A stretch of DNA of 64,000 bases from Bin87 sp965207585 (GTDB lineage: Bacteria; Chloroflexota; Dehalococcoidia; Lucifugimonadales; UBA3495): NCBI GenBank assembly GCA_965207585.1, contig CBDBMT010000003.1:2852001-2916000 (forward strand). The letters are read 5' to 3'. Shown one piece after another: positions 32,927 through 41,644 of the stretch (its first letter is position 1; the number at the start of each line of letters is the position of its first letter). Under the pieces are notes generated by a model. It was not told the origin of the DNA, did no database searches, and worked only from the letters and a program-made list of their open reading frames with translations. Position numbers and translations under genes: made by a program.

Positions 32927-33235
32927 ATGCCGGCAACCGTGAATCGCGATGAAGTTTACGAAGCGCTCCGCACGGTGTACGACCCGGAAATACCGGTGAA
33001 CGTGGTGGACCTGGGCCTGATCTACGACGTGCAGGTCAGCGACGCCAACGACGTGTTCGTGCAGATGACGCTGACGTTCCCCGGCTGTGGCATGGGCCCG
33101 CACATCGCCCAACAGGCCGAGTGGGCGGTGCAGGACGTGGAAGGGGTTGAAGAGGTCAACATCGAGTTGACTTTCGATCCACCGTGGTCTCCTGACCTCA
33201 TCAGCGAGGAAGCCCGCAACATGCTGGGCATCTAA
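32927..33235 (+). CDS. MIP18/SufT-type Fe-S cluster assembly protein
   Basis: 102 residues, a stand-alone DUF59/MIP18 domain. It shows the family start (EVYEALRTVYDPEIPVNVVDLGLIYDV) and the reactive-Cys segment LTFPGCGMGPHI near residue 60. Members help insert Fe-S clusters into target enzymes. AAGGAGA precedes the ATG by 6 bases. The gene lies 48 bases ahead of an Mrp-type ATPase; in many Mrp proteins this domain is fused to the ATPase, so the pair supports one pathway. Confidence 0.9.
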   Translation: MPATVNRDEVYEALRTVYDPEIPVNVVDLGLIYDVQVSDANDVFVQMTLTFPGCGMGPHIAQQAEWAVQDVEGVEEVNIELTFDPPWSPDLISEEARNMLGI

Positions 33236-33283
33236 CCCCTTTGGCACGCTCAGGATCGCCCGGATACGGAGAACAGCCCTACG

Positions 33284-34105
33284 ATGGCAACGCCACAGCA
33301 GCCCAACGCCCAGCAGAACGCCCGCCTGCAGCAGATCCGGAGGCAATGGGAACAGAAGCGCCAGATCACGGATCGCCTGGCCTCGGTTCGAACAACGATC
33401 GGCGTGTACAGCGGCAAGGGCGGCGTGGGCAAGACCACGGTGGCCTGCAACCTGGCGACCATCCTGGCCAAGCAGGGTGAACGGGTGGGGCTGCTGGACG
33501 TGGACATCGACTGCCCCAACGTGACCCGGGTGATGGGCATCACGGACAAGCCCGACTACCGCGATGGACAGATCAGCCCGGCGGAAGGACACGGCGTCAA
33601 GGTGGTCTCCATGGCGTTCTTCCAGGAGAACGAGGATGAGGCGATCATCTGGCGCGGCCCAATGATCCACAACGCCATCAACCAGTTTCTCCAGGCGACG
33701 GACTGGGGTGAGCTGGACTACCTGATCGTGGACCTGCCGCCGGGCACGTCTGACTCCCCGTTGACCGTGATGCAGACCCTCCCCATGGACGGGTTCGTGG
33801 TGGTGAGCACGCCGCAGGATCTGGCGATCATCGACGCCAAGCGGTGCATCAACATGATCCGCAAGCTGAACCTGAACGTGGTGGGGATCGTCGAGAACTA
33901 CGCCGGCGATATCTTTGGCGAAGGCGCGGGCCGCCAGCTGGCCGAGGATATCGACGCCCCGTTCCTGGGCAGCATGTCCCTCAATTCGTCTTACCGGGAC
34001 ACCAGCAGGCCGACGGTGCTGGTGGACGATACGGTCAGCGGCGAGTACGCCTCCGTAGCTGACGAACTGCGCCGGAGCCTCAAGGCCCACGGGCGCGAAG
34101 CGTGA
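33284..34105 (+). CDS. Mrp/NBP35-family P-loop ATPase
   Basis: 273 residues. Deviant Walker A GKGGVGKTT (near residue 45), switch Asp in LLDVDIDCPN and the LIVDLPPGTSDSP motif place it in the Mrp/ApbC Fe-S carrier ATPases. Most members have a CxxC pair after the VENM segment that bridges a labile cluster between subunits. Here that place reads VGIVENYAGDIFGEGAGR and has no cysteine. The first 30 residues are a Gln- and Arg-rich helix. It is probably an Fe-S carrier or assembly factor working with the upstream MIP18 protein, though the missing cysteines make the mechanism unclear. Confidence 0.9.
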   Translation: MATPQQPNAQQNARLQQIRRQWEQKRQITDRLASVRTTIGVYSGKGGVGKTTVACNLATILAKQGERVGLLDVDIDCPNVTRVMGITDKPDYRDGQISPAEGHGVKVVSMAFFQENEDEAIIWRGPMIHNAINQFLQATDWGELDYLIVDLPPGTSDSPLTVMQTLPMDGFVVVSTPQDLAIIDAKRCINMIRKLNLNVVGIVENYAGDIFGEGAGRQLAEDIDAPFLGSMSLNSSYRDTSRPTVLVDDTVSGEYASVADELRRSLKAHGREA

Positions 34106-34118
34106 CCGGAAATGGCAG

Positions 34119-35963
34119 CTAGGAAGCCTGTCGCTCTATTCCCTCTTCCAGCGCCGGCAGGGAACCGAACCCCGGCGCGACTAATTCCATCGGCGGCGGG
34201 GCGTCGATGGCGTGCATCCTGAGGAGCGCCGCTACCTCCTGCTGGATGGCTTCCTGAGCGAAGGGGTTGAGTTCGCCCATCTGGCGGAACTTCCGGTACC
34301 GTTGCTTGACGAGCTTGCCGGTGGAAACTCGGCTGGCCTCGGCGAGATGCTTGTAGATGGAATATTCCAGCCCTTCCACAGCCTGGCGTGGGTCGAGGTG
34401 GGCGCCTCCGGCGGGTTCGGGCACGACCTGGTCGATGATGCCAAGTTCCTGGCAATCTCGGGCGGTGAGCATGAGCACCTCAGCGGACTCGCGAGTGAGA
34501 TAACGTTCGCGCCGAGGCCCGCCGACCGCGTGGTGCAGGGAAATCGGCGAGTAGATCGCGTACTGCTGCATCAGGATGCGATCGGAAAGGCTCAACGCCA
34601 GGGCTGCCTCGTTGCCGGCCTCGCCGATGATCACGGAAACGACGGGGGTTTCCGCCTCGAGCATCATTGACAGGCTGCGGGCGATGGCGTTGCCCACACC
34701 GTGTTCCTCGGATTCCAGCCGGGGATCAGCGCCCTGGGAATCGATTAGGGTAACCAGGGGCAGGTTAAACCTGGCGGCCAAGCTGATGATGCGTTGCGCT
34801 TTGCGCAGCCCGTCCGGGTGGACGTGATATCGGCTGCGGTCAGTATCGTGGGAGTGGATCCGCTGCTGTCCGATGGCGGCGACGGGATGCCCGCGCAGCA
34901 GGCCGATGCCGCCCACCACGGTCCGGTCGTCGCTGCTGACCCGGTCGCCGCAAATCTCGAAGAAATCGTCGAGGATGTGGCGCATGTAGTAGAGGGCATC
35001 GGGCCGCTCGTCATGCGTGGCGGCCTCAACTGATTCCCAGGTCTCAGTGTCTTCGGCGGCTGGAGCCTGCAGGCGGGAGACGGCGCGGCGGCCCAGTCGG
35101 ATCGCTTCCGGCTCTACCAGCAGGGCGAGCAATTGGCTGATCCGCGGTTGCAATTGCTCGCGGTCGACCACGTTATCCAGAAGGCCCCGGCGAAGATGGT
35201 ATTCGGCCGTGTGGACGTCGGGCGGGACCTGTCTTTCGGTGGCTTCAATCATGGTGCGGATGGGGGAAAGACCTACGACCGATCCGGGTTCGGCGATGAT
35301 CACGTCGGCGAGGTTTGCGAAGCTGCCGTAGGCCTGCCCCGTGGAAGGGTTGGCCAGCACGGCGATAAACGGTAGGGACGCTTCCCGGAGTTTGTTCGCG
35401 GCGGTGACGGTCTTGGCCATCTGCATCAGCGACAGGACGCCCTCCTGGGTACGGGTTCCACCGCCGGTGACCAGCGCGACGACGGGAAGGTCCCGACGGG
35501 CGGCCTGTTCGAAAGCCAGGGCGACCTTTTCGCCAACCACGCTGCTCATGCTGCCGCCCATGAAGCCGTAGTCCAGGACCACAAGCATCACGTTACGGCC
35601 ATCGATTTTGCAGGTTCCGGTGACTGCCGCTTCAGTCAGGCCGGTGCGGTCCTGGCTCTGCGTGAGCTGATCGTCGTAAGTGGTACGGTTCGAGAATGCC
35701 AATGGCGCGACGGAGCGCACGTAGCGGTTGTGCTCGCGAAAAGTGCGACGATCTGCCAGCAGCTCGATCCGTTCACGGGCCGACAGGGTGTAGTGGAAAC
35801 GGCAGAACGGGCATACCCGGTAATCGAGGTAGGCTTTGGAATCGCTGATCGGTTCGTGGCAGTACAGGCAGTGGTCATGCACTGCAGACAAGTACATCTC
35901 CTCCAGCTCATCCCCGTCGCTGAAGAGGTGCACCAGGAAATTGGTCAGGTTGCGGACCGGCAC
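34119..35963 (-). CDS. Acetyl-CoA carboxylase carboxyltransferase, fused beta-alpha subunit
   Basis: 614 residues joining AccD-like (about 1-300) and AccA-like (about 310-600) halves. The N-terminus carries the AccD zinc ribbon (CLYC at 32-35, CPFC at 51-54). The AccD core has GGGTRTQEGVLSLMQMAKT. The AccA half has FFEICGDRVSSDDRTVVGGI and AEVLMLTARDCQELGIID. It transfers carboxyl from biotin to acetyl- or propionyl-CoA. The start is GTG at 35963, with AGGAGG 7 bases upstream. The biotin carboxylase and carrier subunits are not in the window. A fused AccDA is uncommon outside a few lineages. Confidence 0.93.
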   Translation of the reverse strand: MPVRNLTNFLVHLFSDGDELEEMYLSAVHDHCLYCHEPISDSKAYLDYRVCPFCRFHYTLSARERIELLADRRTFREHNRYVRSVAPLAFSNRTTYDDQLTQSQDRTGLTEAAVTGTCKIDGRNVMLVVLDYGFMGGSMSSVVGEKVALAFEQAARRDLPVVALVTGGGTRTQEGVLSLMQMAKTVTAANKLREASLPFIAVLANPSTGQAYGSFANLADVIIAEPGSVVGLSPIRTMIEATERQVPPDVHTAEYHLRRGLLDNVVDREQLQPRISQLLALLVEPEAIRLGRRAVSRLQAPAAEDTETWESVEAATHDERPDALYYMRHILDDFFEICGDRVSSDDRTVVGGIGLLRGHPVAAIGQQRIHSHDTDRSRYHVHPDGLRKAQRIISLAARFNLPLVTLIDSQGADPRLESEEHGVGNAIARSLSMMLEAETPVVSVIIGEAGNEAALALSLSDRILMQQYAIYSPISLHHAVGGPRRERYLTRESAEVLMLTARDCQELGIIDQVVPEPAGGAHLDPRQAVEGLEYSIYKHLAEASRVSTGKLVKQRYRKFRQMGELNPFAQEAIQQEVAALLRMHAIDAPPPMELVAPGFGSLPALEEGIERQAS

Positions 35964-36059
35964 CTAAACTCCTCCTTTAGTTGCCGAAAAAGCTGATGGC
36001 AGTGCGAGGCGCATTCAGTCGGCTTTTGCACGCCCTAAGTCCGTTCCAGTTCCACCTCT

Positions 36060-36065
36060 ATTTTA
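36060..36065 (-). promoter_or_regulatory. Candidate -10 for the fused carboxyltransferase gene
   Basis: The minus strand reads TGTGTAAAATAG; TAAAAT with a TG just upstream lies about 95 bases before the GTG start, in the 239-base gap after tilS. Confidence 0.35.
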
Positions 36066-36202
36066 CACAATAGCAATTTCGTCGAACCCCGGAATGTGGG
36101 ATCAAATCCAGAGAGAATATGCGCCGCGCGACACGGACCCATACCCCGGCAGCCGTGATCTCCTTGTCAAACTCGAGGCCGGCGTCGGTTTGCCGATGCG
36201 CA

Positions 36203-37747
36203 TCAGGAGGTATCGGCGCTGCCGGGTTGGGGATCGAACCGGATGAAAGTGGCGGTTACCTCGCTCGCTTCCGGGCGCACGGCGGCCCAATCGGCGATAC
36301 GATTCCCGACGATCCACGCGATGCCGCGAGGCGTGACTACCAGCGGCATCCGCTCGCGCCAATGCCGGGGGATCCGGGCATCAGTGAAAATGTCCTGAAG
36401 CTTGCGGGTGCCGGTCATACCCAGCGGTTGCATACGGTCGCCGGGTTGCCAGGTTCGCACGGTTGCGCCTTCCGCCAGCGCCCCCGAGGAGAGGTAGGCG
36501 GTCAGCGGGTTTCCCGTGTCCAGGGAGGTTGCGTGACCAACACGCACGGACTCGGCCGACACTTCCCACCCGTCGCGCCGGGTGACGGCGACGGCGATGG
36601 GTCCCCAGGGAAGGGTGAGCCGGAACTCGCGTACAGGCTCGGGGTACGGACAGTCGTCGCTCTGACCGGGACTGCTGAGGGTGGCCCACCGGGCGTCTGC
36701 GACGAACCGAAAACCGCGAGGAAGTTGGATTACCTTGCCCGAAGCAGGGTCAGAGACGGCATTGGACATAGCCGTCAGGTGCCGCTCGGTGAGGCGGTGT
36801 TCGTGTCCGGTTACGGTAACCCAGGCGCGGCGCAGGATGACGTGCCGGAGGGCAAGGTGTGTTTCCGCGAGGGCATTCCGGTCCAGGCGCAGGGCGCCGG
36901 AATCGGACGCGGGTTCTGGCACCACTTGGGGCCAAAGGAGGTTGGCCTGCTCTTCCATGTAGTCGACTTGCGCCGCCGCGGTGCGGGAAATCCGGCCCAA
37001 AGCGTCGGCGATCCGCGGGTTCAACTGCTCTTTCAAGGCGGGCATGATGTCCAGGCGGACGCGATTGCGTGCGAAGTCGCGCATGTAGTTGGTGCTGTCG
37101 TCCCGGTAATCGATGCCGTAGTTCCGACAGTACGAAATGGTGTGGCGCCTGGTGAGCTCAATGAGCGGCCGCCAAACCTGCAAATCTGCATCGAGCGAGC
37201 GATGTCCAGTCCGGGAGGTCGGGTACGGCCACGGGTCGAGTTCACTCATGCCGCGCAGACCGTGCAGGCCGCTGCCGCGCGCCACGTGGAGCAGCACGGT
37301 TTCGGCCAGGTCGTCGGCGGTGTGGCCCACGGCGACCAACCGGGCGCCCACCCGCCGGGCGACCCGGGCCAGAAACTCGTACCTAACGTCCCGAGCTGCC
37401 TGTTCGAAGGAGCTGACTCCATTCTCGCGTTGATAAGCGGCCACGTCCACTTCTTCGATGATGCAGTCCGGCCACATACGCCGGACGAAATCAGCGTCGT
37501 CGTAGGTTTCCTGGCCCCGGAAGTCGTGCATCAGGTGGGCGGGCTGCACCTTGAAGCCGAAGCGGGTATCGGTTCGGGCGATGCCCAACACCCGCATCAA
37601 AGCGCAGGAATCCGGTCCGCCGGACACGCCGGCAACCACCACGTCCTCTGGCCCCAGGCCGGCCCGCCGCGCGGTTGTCAATGCCGTGGTGTACAGCCGC
37701 AGCGCCGGCCAGAATCCGCGATCGTTGCGCCGTTTGTTGCGACCCAT
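36203..37747 (-). CDS. tilS: tRNA(Ile)-lysidine synthase
   Basis: 514 residues. The N-terminal PP-loop ATPase domain has GVSGGPDSCALMRVL near residue 43 and GHTADDLAETVLLHVARGSG near 140. RDDSTNYMRDFARNRVRLDIMP is the TilS-specific segment. The C-terminal substrate domain has TWQPGDRMQPLGMTGTRKLQDIFTDARIP. It modifies C34 of tRNA-Ile(CAU) to lysidine, so AUA is read as Ile. ATG at 37747 lies 13 bases after the phosphatase stop; a longer open frame exists upstream. It is third in an apparent operon CNNM/CorC protein - phosphatase - tilS. Confidence 0.94.
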   Translation of the reverse strand: MGRNKRRNDRGFWPALRLYTTALTTARRAGLGPEDVVVAGVSGGPDSCALMRVLGIARTDTRFGFKVQPAHLMHDFRGQETYDDADFVRRMWPDCIIEEVDVAAYQRENGVSSFEQAARDVRYEFLARVARRVGARLVAVGHTADDLAETVLLHVARGSGLHGLRGMSELDPWPYPTSRTGHRSLDADLQVWRPLIELTRRHTISYCRNYGIDYRDDSTNYMRDFARNRVRLDIMPALKEQLNPRIADALGRISRTAAAQVDYMEEQANLLWPQVVPEPASDSGALRLDRNALAETHLALRHVILRRAWVTVTGHEHRLTERHLTAMSNAVSDPASGKVIQLPRGFRFVADARWATLSSPGQSDDCPYPEPVREFRLTLPWGPIAVAVTRRDGWEVSAESVRVGHATSLDTGNPLTAYLSSGALAEGATVRTWQPGDRMQPLGMTGTRKLQDIFTDARIPRHWRERMPLVVTPRGIAWIVGNRIADWAAVRPEASEVTATFIRFDPQPGSADTS

Positions 37748-37760
37748 TGCGCCAGGCTGC

Positions 37761-38387
37761 CTAATACGTCGTGCGGTTGGCGGGTGTGAGGTGGTCCACA
37801 GCGTTGAAGGTAGCGAGCCGTCGCCCACGTCGTCCGGAGGTGATGGTGGTGCGGCTCCCCAGAGACAGGTCCATGTGATTGATGTTGGCGAGAGGAAGGT
37901 CGATCACGGCGGCGACGATGCAACGGATGGTGAAGTTGTGTGTAACGGCGATGATCGTGTCTTCGACGTCGTAACGCTCGTCCAGCTCCTCGATAGCCGC
38001 CATGGCGCGAAGTTGAACGTCGCCCAGGGATTCGCCGCCTGGCATGGTGACGCTGCTGGCGTCGCGTCGCCAGCCCTGGTACAGATCGGGCCAGCCGTCG
38101 CGCATCTCCTGGACGGTCACACCCTCTAACTCCCCCATTTCCATCTCGATGATGCGAGGTTCATCGGTCACCGGTAGACCGGACAGGTCGGCGATGGCGC
38201 CGGCGACGCTCCGGGCTCGCTGCAGCGGACTGGAGTACACGGCCACCGGGTTCCACGTGAGACTGGCCACTGCCAATTCACGGGCTTGGGCCCTTCCCCG
38301 TGGGGTGAGGGTCGAGTTGGTGGTGCCCTGCAGGCGACCCGACGCGTTGATGTCAGTCTCGCCGTGGCGGACCAGGTGCAGCTTCAT
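37761..38387 (-). CDS. Histidine phosphatase family protein (phosphoglycerate mutase-like)
   Basis: 208 residues. The catalytic RHG motif is LVRHGETDINASGRLQG at residues 5-21. The second pair is SPLQRARSVAGAI near 53, the acid is in EMEMGELEG near 82, and the second His is in AVTHNFTIRC near 150. Members include cofactor-dependent phosphoglycerate mutase, alpha-ribazole phosphatase (CobC) and broad phosphatases; the sequence alone does not decide. B12 use by neighbours makes CobC a possibility, but no cob genes are adjacent. Four bases separate it from the CNNM gene. Confidence 0.88.
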   Translation of the reverse strand: MKLHLVRHGETDINASGRLQGTTNSTLTPRGRAQARELAVASLTWNPVAVYSSPLQRARSVAGAIADLSGLPVTDEPRIIEMEMGELEGVTVQEMRDGWPDLYQGWRRDASSVTMPGGESLGDVQLRAMAAIEELDERYDVEDTIIAVTHNFTIRCIVAAVIDLPLANINHMDLSLGSRTTITSGRRGRRLATFNAVDHLTPANRTTY

Positions 38388-38391
38388 TCGG

Positions 38392-39762
38392 TTAGTCCTC
38401 GGCCGAGGGATCGACCACCCTCAGGCGCACCTGGTTCACACGGACTCCCGCCATGTCGGTGACGGTGATTTCCAGGTTGCTCGTCTTGACTGTGTCGTTC
38501 TCCCCGGGAATTTCACCCAGTTCGTGCAGCACGAGGCCAGCGATGGTCTGATAGTCACCCTCGGGAACATCGATGCCCGCGGCATGGAGGCGGTCGTTGA
38601 TCTCGATGATGGTCATGCCGCCGCCCAGGAGGTAAGCGCCGTCGGGTAGCTGAGCGATGTGGCTGTCGGCGGTCAGGGCTGGCGGGTCGTCGTCGACGAC
38701 GGTGCCGACGATGACGCCGACGAGTTGCTTCATCGTGACCAGGCCCGCTATCCCGCCGTATTCGTTGGTCACCAGCATCATGGAAAGCCGCTTCTCCTGC
38801 ATGGCGTCGAAGGCGTCTGACACGGTGACGGTCTCGGGGATGAAGTCGACCGGGCGCATGGTTTCGGTGACCGCGTCCTGGGGACCGATTTCACCGCGAC
38901 CCTGAGCGATGAGCACTTCTTTGTTGGACAATATGCCCAGGACGGTCTCCTGGCTGCCCTCGAAAACGGGGAACCGGGTGTGGCTGTGCTCAGCGTAGAG
39001 GGCCAGGAATTCGTCGAGGGTGGTGTCTTTTTCGATCCAGACGATCTCTGTGCGCGGCGTCATGATTTCGCTGAGCCGGCGGTCGCGGAAGTTGAACACC
39101 CGGTGCAGGCGCTCGGCTTCGTCGGATTCTACCGCTCCCTGCTGACTGGACAGGTCGATCATCATCCGCAGTTCGCCTTCGGTGAAGGTGGTTTGCCAAC
39201 CGTCGGATGAGGTGCCCAGCGCCTTGTAGATGAGGCGCGGGACCACGGTGAAGAGGTAGATGAACGGAGTGCTCAGCAGCATCATCCAGAGAACGGGGTA
39301 GGCCGCCGCCAGGGACCAACGCTCCGAGTAGGTTGCCGCCAGAGTTTTGGGCGTGATCTCACCGAAGATGGAGATCGTCACCGTCAGGATCAGGGTGGTC
39401 AGCAACGCCGCTGAGCCGGCGTCCTGGAGCAGGTCGGCAGCCAGGGCGGTGCCCAGAGCCGTGGCGAAGATGGTGAAGGCGTTCTGGCTCAGGAGAATGG
39501 TGGCGAAGAACTTTTCGTGCTGCGACAGGACATGGTTCACGGCTCTTGCGGCGGCGTTGCCCTGGCCTGCCAGGTACTGGATTCTGATCTTGTTGACCGC
39601 GACCAATGCCGCCTCGGCGCTGGTGAAAAACATTACTCCCAGGAAACTGAGCGCCAGCAATGATAGCTGCAAACTCCAGGGCATGGATAACCCGCCAGAA
39701 GTTTCCCCCACCTGCAACAAGACGGAGCCAATCGATAAACCGTCGGGCGCGATGTCCAACAT
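38392..39762 (-). CDS. CNNM/CorC-type membrane protein (hemolysin-like, CBS-pair)
   Basis: 456 residues. The N-terminal DUF21 domain has three or four membrane helices (FFTSAEAALVAVNKIRIQYL; TISIFGEITPKTLAA). Two CBS domains follow (MTPRTEIVWIEKDTTLDEFL; MRPVDFIPETVTVSDAFDAM). It ends with a CorC/HlyC domain (GAYLLGGGMTIIEINDRLHAAGIDVPEGDYQTIAGLVL). Proteins of this build export Mg or related divalent cations. GGAGGA lies upstream of the ATG. First gene of a three-gene unit with the histidine phosphatase and tilS. Confidence 0.92.
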   Translation of the reverse strand: MLDIAPDGLSIGSVLLQVGETSGGLSMPWSLQLSLLALSFLGVMFFTSAEAALVAVNKIRIQYLAGQGNAAARAVNHVLSQHEKFFATILLSQNAFTIFATALGTALAADLLQDAGSAALLTTLILTVTISIFGEITPKTLAATYSERWSLAAAYPVLWMMLLSTPFIYLFTVVPRLIYKALGTSSDGWQTTFTEGELRMMIDLSSQQGAVESDEAERLHRVFNFRDRRLSEIMTPRTEIVWIEKDTTLDEFLALYAEHSHTRFPVFEGSQETVLGILSNKEVLIAQGRGEIGPQDAVTETMRPVDFIPETVTVSDAFDAMQEKRLSMMLVTNEYGGIAGLVTMKQLVGVIVGTVVDDDPPALTADSHIAQLPDGAYLLGGGMTIIEINDRLHAAGIDVPEGDYQTIAGLVLHELGEIPGENDTVKTSNLEITVTDMAGVRVNQVRLRVVDPSAED

Positions 39763-39843
39763 CTGGATGCTATTCCTCCTGGCGATCCCGAAGTGGCATT
39801 CGTCCAGCGCACGGGCCTCGCCTGATTTTGATTATCATCAAGA

Positions 39844-39852
39844 AGGATAGCA
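39844..39852 (-). promoter_or_regulatory. Extended -10 for the CNNM gene
   Basis: The minus strand reads GCGATGCTATCCT: a TATCCT -10 with the same CGATGC lead seen at leuC and the SDR gene. Confidence 0.4.
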
Positions 39853-39901
39853 TCGCCCGAAATCCTGCGCAAAGCCGACCGGTCGCCGATTTGCCGGTTG
39901 A

Positions 39902-39907
39902 TATAAT
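39902..39907 (+). promoter_or_regulatory. -10 element for tsaD
   Basis: A perfect TATAAT 33 bases upstream of the tsaD ATG. No matching -35 is seen. Confidence 0.45.
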
Positions 39908-39940
39908 GCCGTGGCGCATTCATTTAGAAACGGACGAGCC

Positions 39941-41023
39941 ATGTTGATTCTGGGCATTGAAACATCCTGCGACGAAACCGCGGTGGGAATTGTGGAGGAC
40001 GGCCGGGGCTTGCGGGCCAACGCCATCGCGTCCCAGGCCGCGCTGCACGTCGCCCACGGCGGCGTAGTGCCCGAACTGGCGTCGCGGCAGCACATCCGCG
40101 ACATGGAACCGACCCTGCGCCGGGCGCTGGCTGACGCCGGCGTGACGCTGGAAGACATCGACGTGGTGGCGGTCACCCATGGGCCCGGCTTGGCCGGTGC
40201 GCTCATCAGCGGGGTCAACACCGCGAAATCGATGGCGCTGACGCTGGACGTTCCGTTGGTGGGGGTCAATCACCTGGAGGGTCACGTCTACGCGGCCTGG
40301 CTGGTTCCCGGTGACGCATCACCGGCGGAGGAACCGGGATTCCCGCTGGCGTGCCTGGTGGCGTCGGGCGGCCATACGGACCTGATCCTGATGGAAGGGC
40401 ACGGCGACTATCGCCTGGTGGGGCGGACGCGAGACGACGCGGCCGGAGAGGCTTTCGACAAGGCGGCGCGGGTCTTGGGGCTGGGGTTCCCGGGCGGCCC
40501 GGAGATCCAAAAGGCCGCCGAGTCGCTGGCGGATTTCTCCGAAGACGGCGAGCCCTTCGCGGCTGCCGCGGCTGCCGCGGCTCCGCTGCCGCGGGCCTGG
40601 ATGCGTGACACGTTCGATTTCAGCTTCAGCGGAGTGAAGACAGCGCTGCTCCACCGGGCGCAGGATGTGGGTCTGTATCCGCAGCCGGAAGAAGCGGACG
40701 CCGATGTTGACCGGCTGGTGGCAAACTTGGCGTACCAGTTTCAGGAGTCGCTGGTGGATGTGATGATCGCCAAGCTGCTGGCAATGGCCGACCGGTACCA
40801 GGCCCGGGGGCTGGTACTGGGCGGAGGCGTCACGGCCAATGCGCGCCTGCGGCAAAGAGTGCTGGCGGAGTCGCCGGTGCCGGCAATCATACCGGCGCCC
40901 GTGCTGTGCACCGATAACGGCGCGATGATCGCGGCGGGAGCGTTCTACCAGATGCAACGGGGCGAGGTCTCGGACCTGGCGCTGGACGTGGACCCGTCGC
41001 TGCCCTTTGGCGTGCCGGCGTAG
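39941..41023 (+). CDS. tsaD: tRNA N6-adenosine threonylcarbamoyltransferase
   Basis: 360 residues of the ASKHA-fold TsaD/Gcp family. It opens with ILGIETSCDETAVGIVEDG. The metal motif HLEGH is in GVNHLEGHVYAAW near residue 110, with CLVASGGHTDLILM near 137 and LVLGGGVTANARLR near 295. It transfers threonylcarbamoyl to A37 of ANN-reading tRNAs with TsaB and TsaE, which are not in the window. A run of eight alanines (near 207-214) comes from a 9-base tandem repeat and is unusual for the family. ATG at 39941 is chosen over an upstream in-frame GTG. Confidence 0.95.
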   Translation: MLILGIETSCDETAVGIVEDGRGLRANAIASQAALHVAHGGVVPELASRQHIRDMEPTLRRALADAGVTLEDIDVVAVTHGPGLAGALISGVNTAKSMALTLDVPLVGVNHLEGHVYAAWLVPGDASPAEEPGFPLACLVASGGHTDLILMEGHGDYRLVGRTRDDAAGEAFDKAARVLGLGFPGGPEIQKAAESLADFSEDGEPFAAAAAAAAPLPRAWMRDTFDFSFSGVKTALLHRAQDVGLYPQPEEADADVDRLVANLAYQFQESLVDVMIAKLLAMADRYQARGLVLGGGVTANARLRQRVLAESPVPAIIPAPVLCTDNGAMIAAGAFYQMQRGEVSDLALDVDPSLPFGVPA

Positions 41024-41038
41024 TTCAAGACCCCCGTT

Positions 41039-41644
41039 TCAGGACTCCGCCGCGCTGACCTCGCGGACCGTTGGTTGTTCAGGGCCTGGAGCGGATGGCG
41101 ACCGCGACCGGAGGACAATGCCGGCGAAGGCCATGAGGTCAGCGGTGCCGGCGGTGCAAGGCGTCTCGACGTTCCAGTTGTGTCCGTCAATGCGGACCAT
41201 GCTGCCTCCGGAGTCGGTCAGGCTGCGCCAGATGATCCAACCCAACAGCACGATGAGGACCATCAGCACGGCCGCCATGGCGTGCAAGTTGATGAAGGGT
41301 ATGACCACGTCGGGCAGGCGGTCGACCAGCCAATAGGCCAGCAGGAAATAAGCAATAACGCCGCCGGCCAACAGGGTTGCCCACTGCTTCCAGGAGAGGC
41401 CGCGCCGGGCGTCGTTGCGCACGCTGACCGCGGTCACGGTGTCGGCGGCAAACATCTGCACAACCCGGGTGGGTCCTTCCTCTGTTACCGCGATGATCCG
41501 GCGGTTCGTCGCCACCAGCAGACGGCCGGAGGACGTAGGTTCGGGCGTCAGGCCTTGTTCCGCGTCGAGGAACCCGGCCACGTGTTCTTCCGGGAGCAGT
41601 TCTACTCCCCGGACGTGGGACAGGAATGACGGGACGTTGGCCAT
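41039..41644 (-). CDS. Membrane protein with N-terminal PH-like/DUF domain
   Basis: 201 residues. The first 85 residues are soluble and beta-rich (GRLLVATNRRIIAVTEEGP, like bacterial PH-domain proteins). Two membrane helices follow (about 93-112 and 121-145). A soluble tail (VRIDGHNWNVETPCTAGTADLMAFAGIVLR) again looks like a PH-type strand-helix end. The function is unknown. The ATG at 41644 (MANVPSF) is preferred over an upstream ATG. It is convergent with tsaD, 15 bases apart. Confidence 0.68.
   Translation of the reverse strand: MANVPSFLSHVRGVELLPEEHVAGFLDAEQGLTPEPTSSGRLLVATNRRIIAVTEEGPTRVVQMFAADTVTAVSVRNDARRGLSWKQWATLLAGGVIAYFLLAYWLVDRLPDVVIPFINLHAMAAVLMVLIVLLGWIIWRSLTDSGGSMVRIDGHNWNVETPCTAGTADLMAFAGIVLRSRSPSAPGPEQPTVREVSAAES

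Noticed and set aside
37748..37828. 27-residue N-terminal extension of TilS
   Set aside because: It overlaps the end of the upstream phosphatase gene and lies before the family's usual start; ATG 37747 is adequate.
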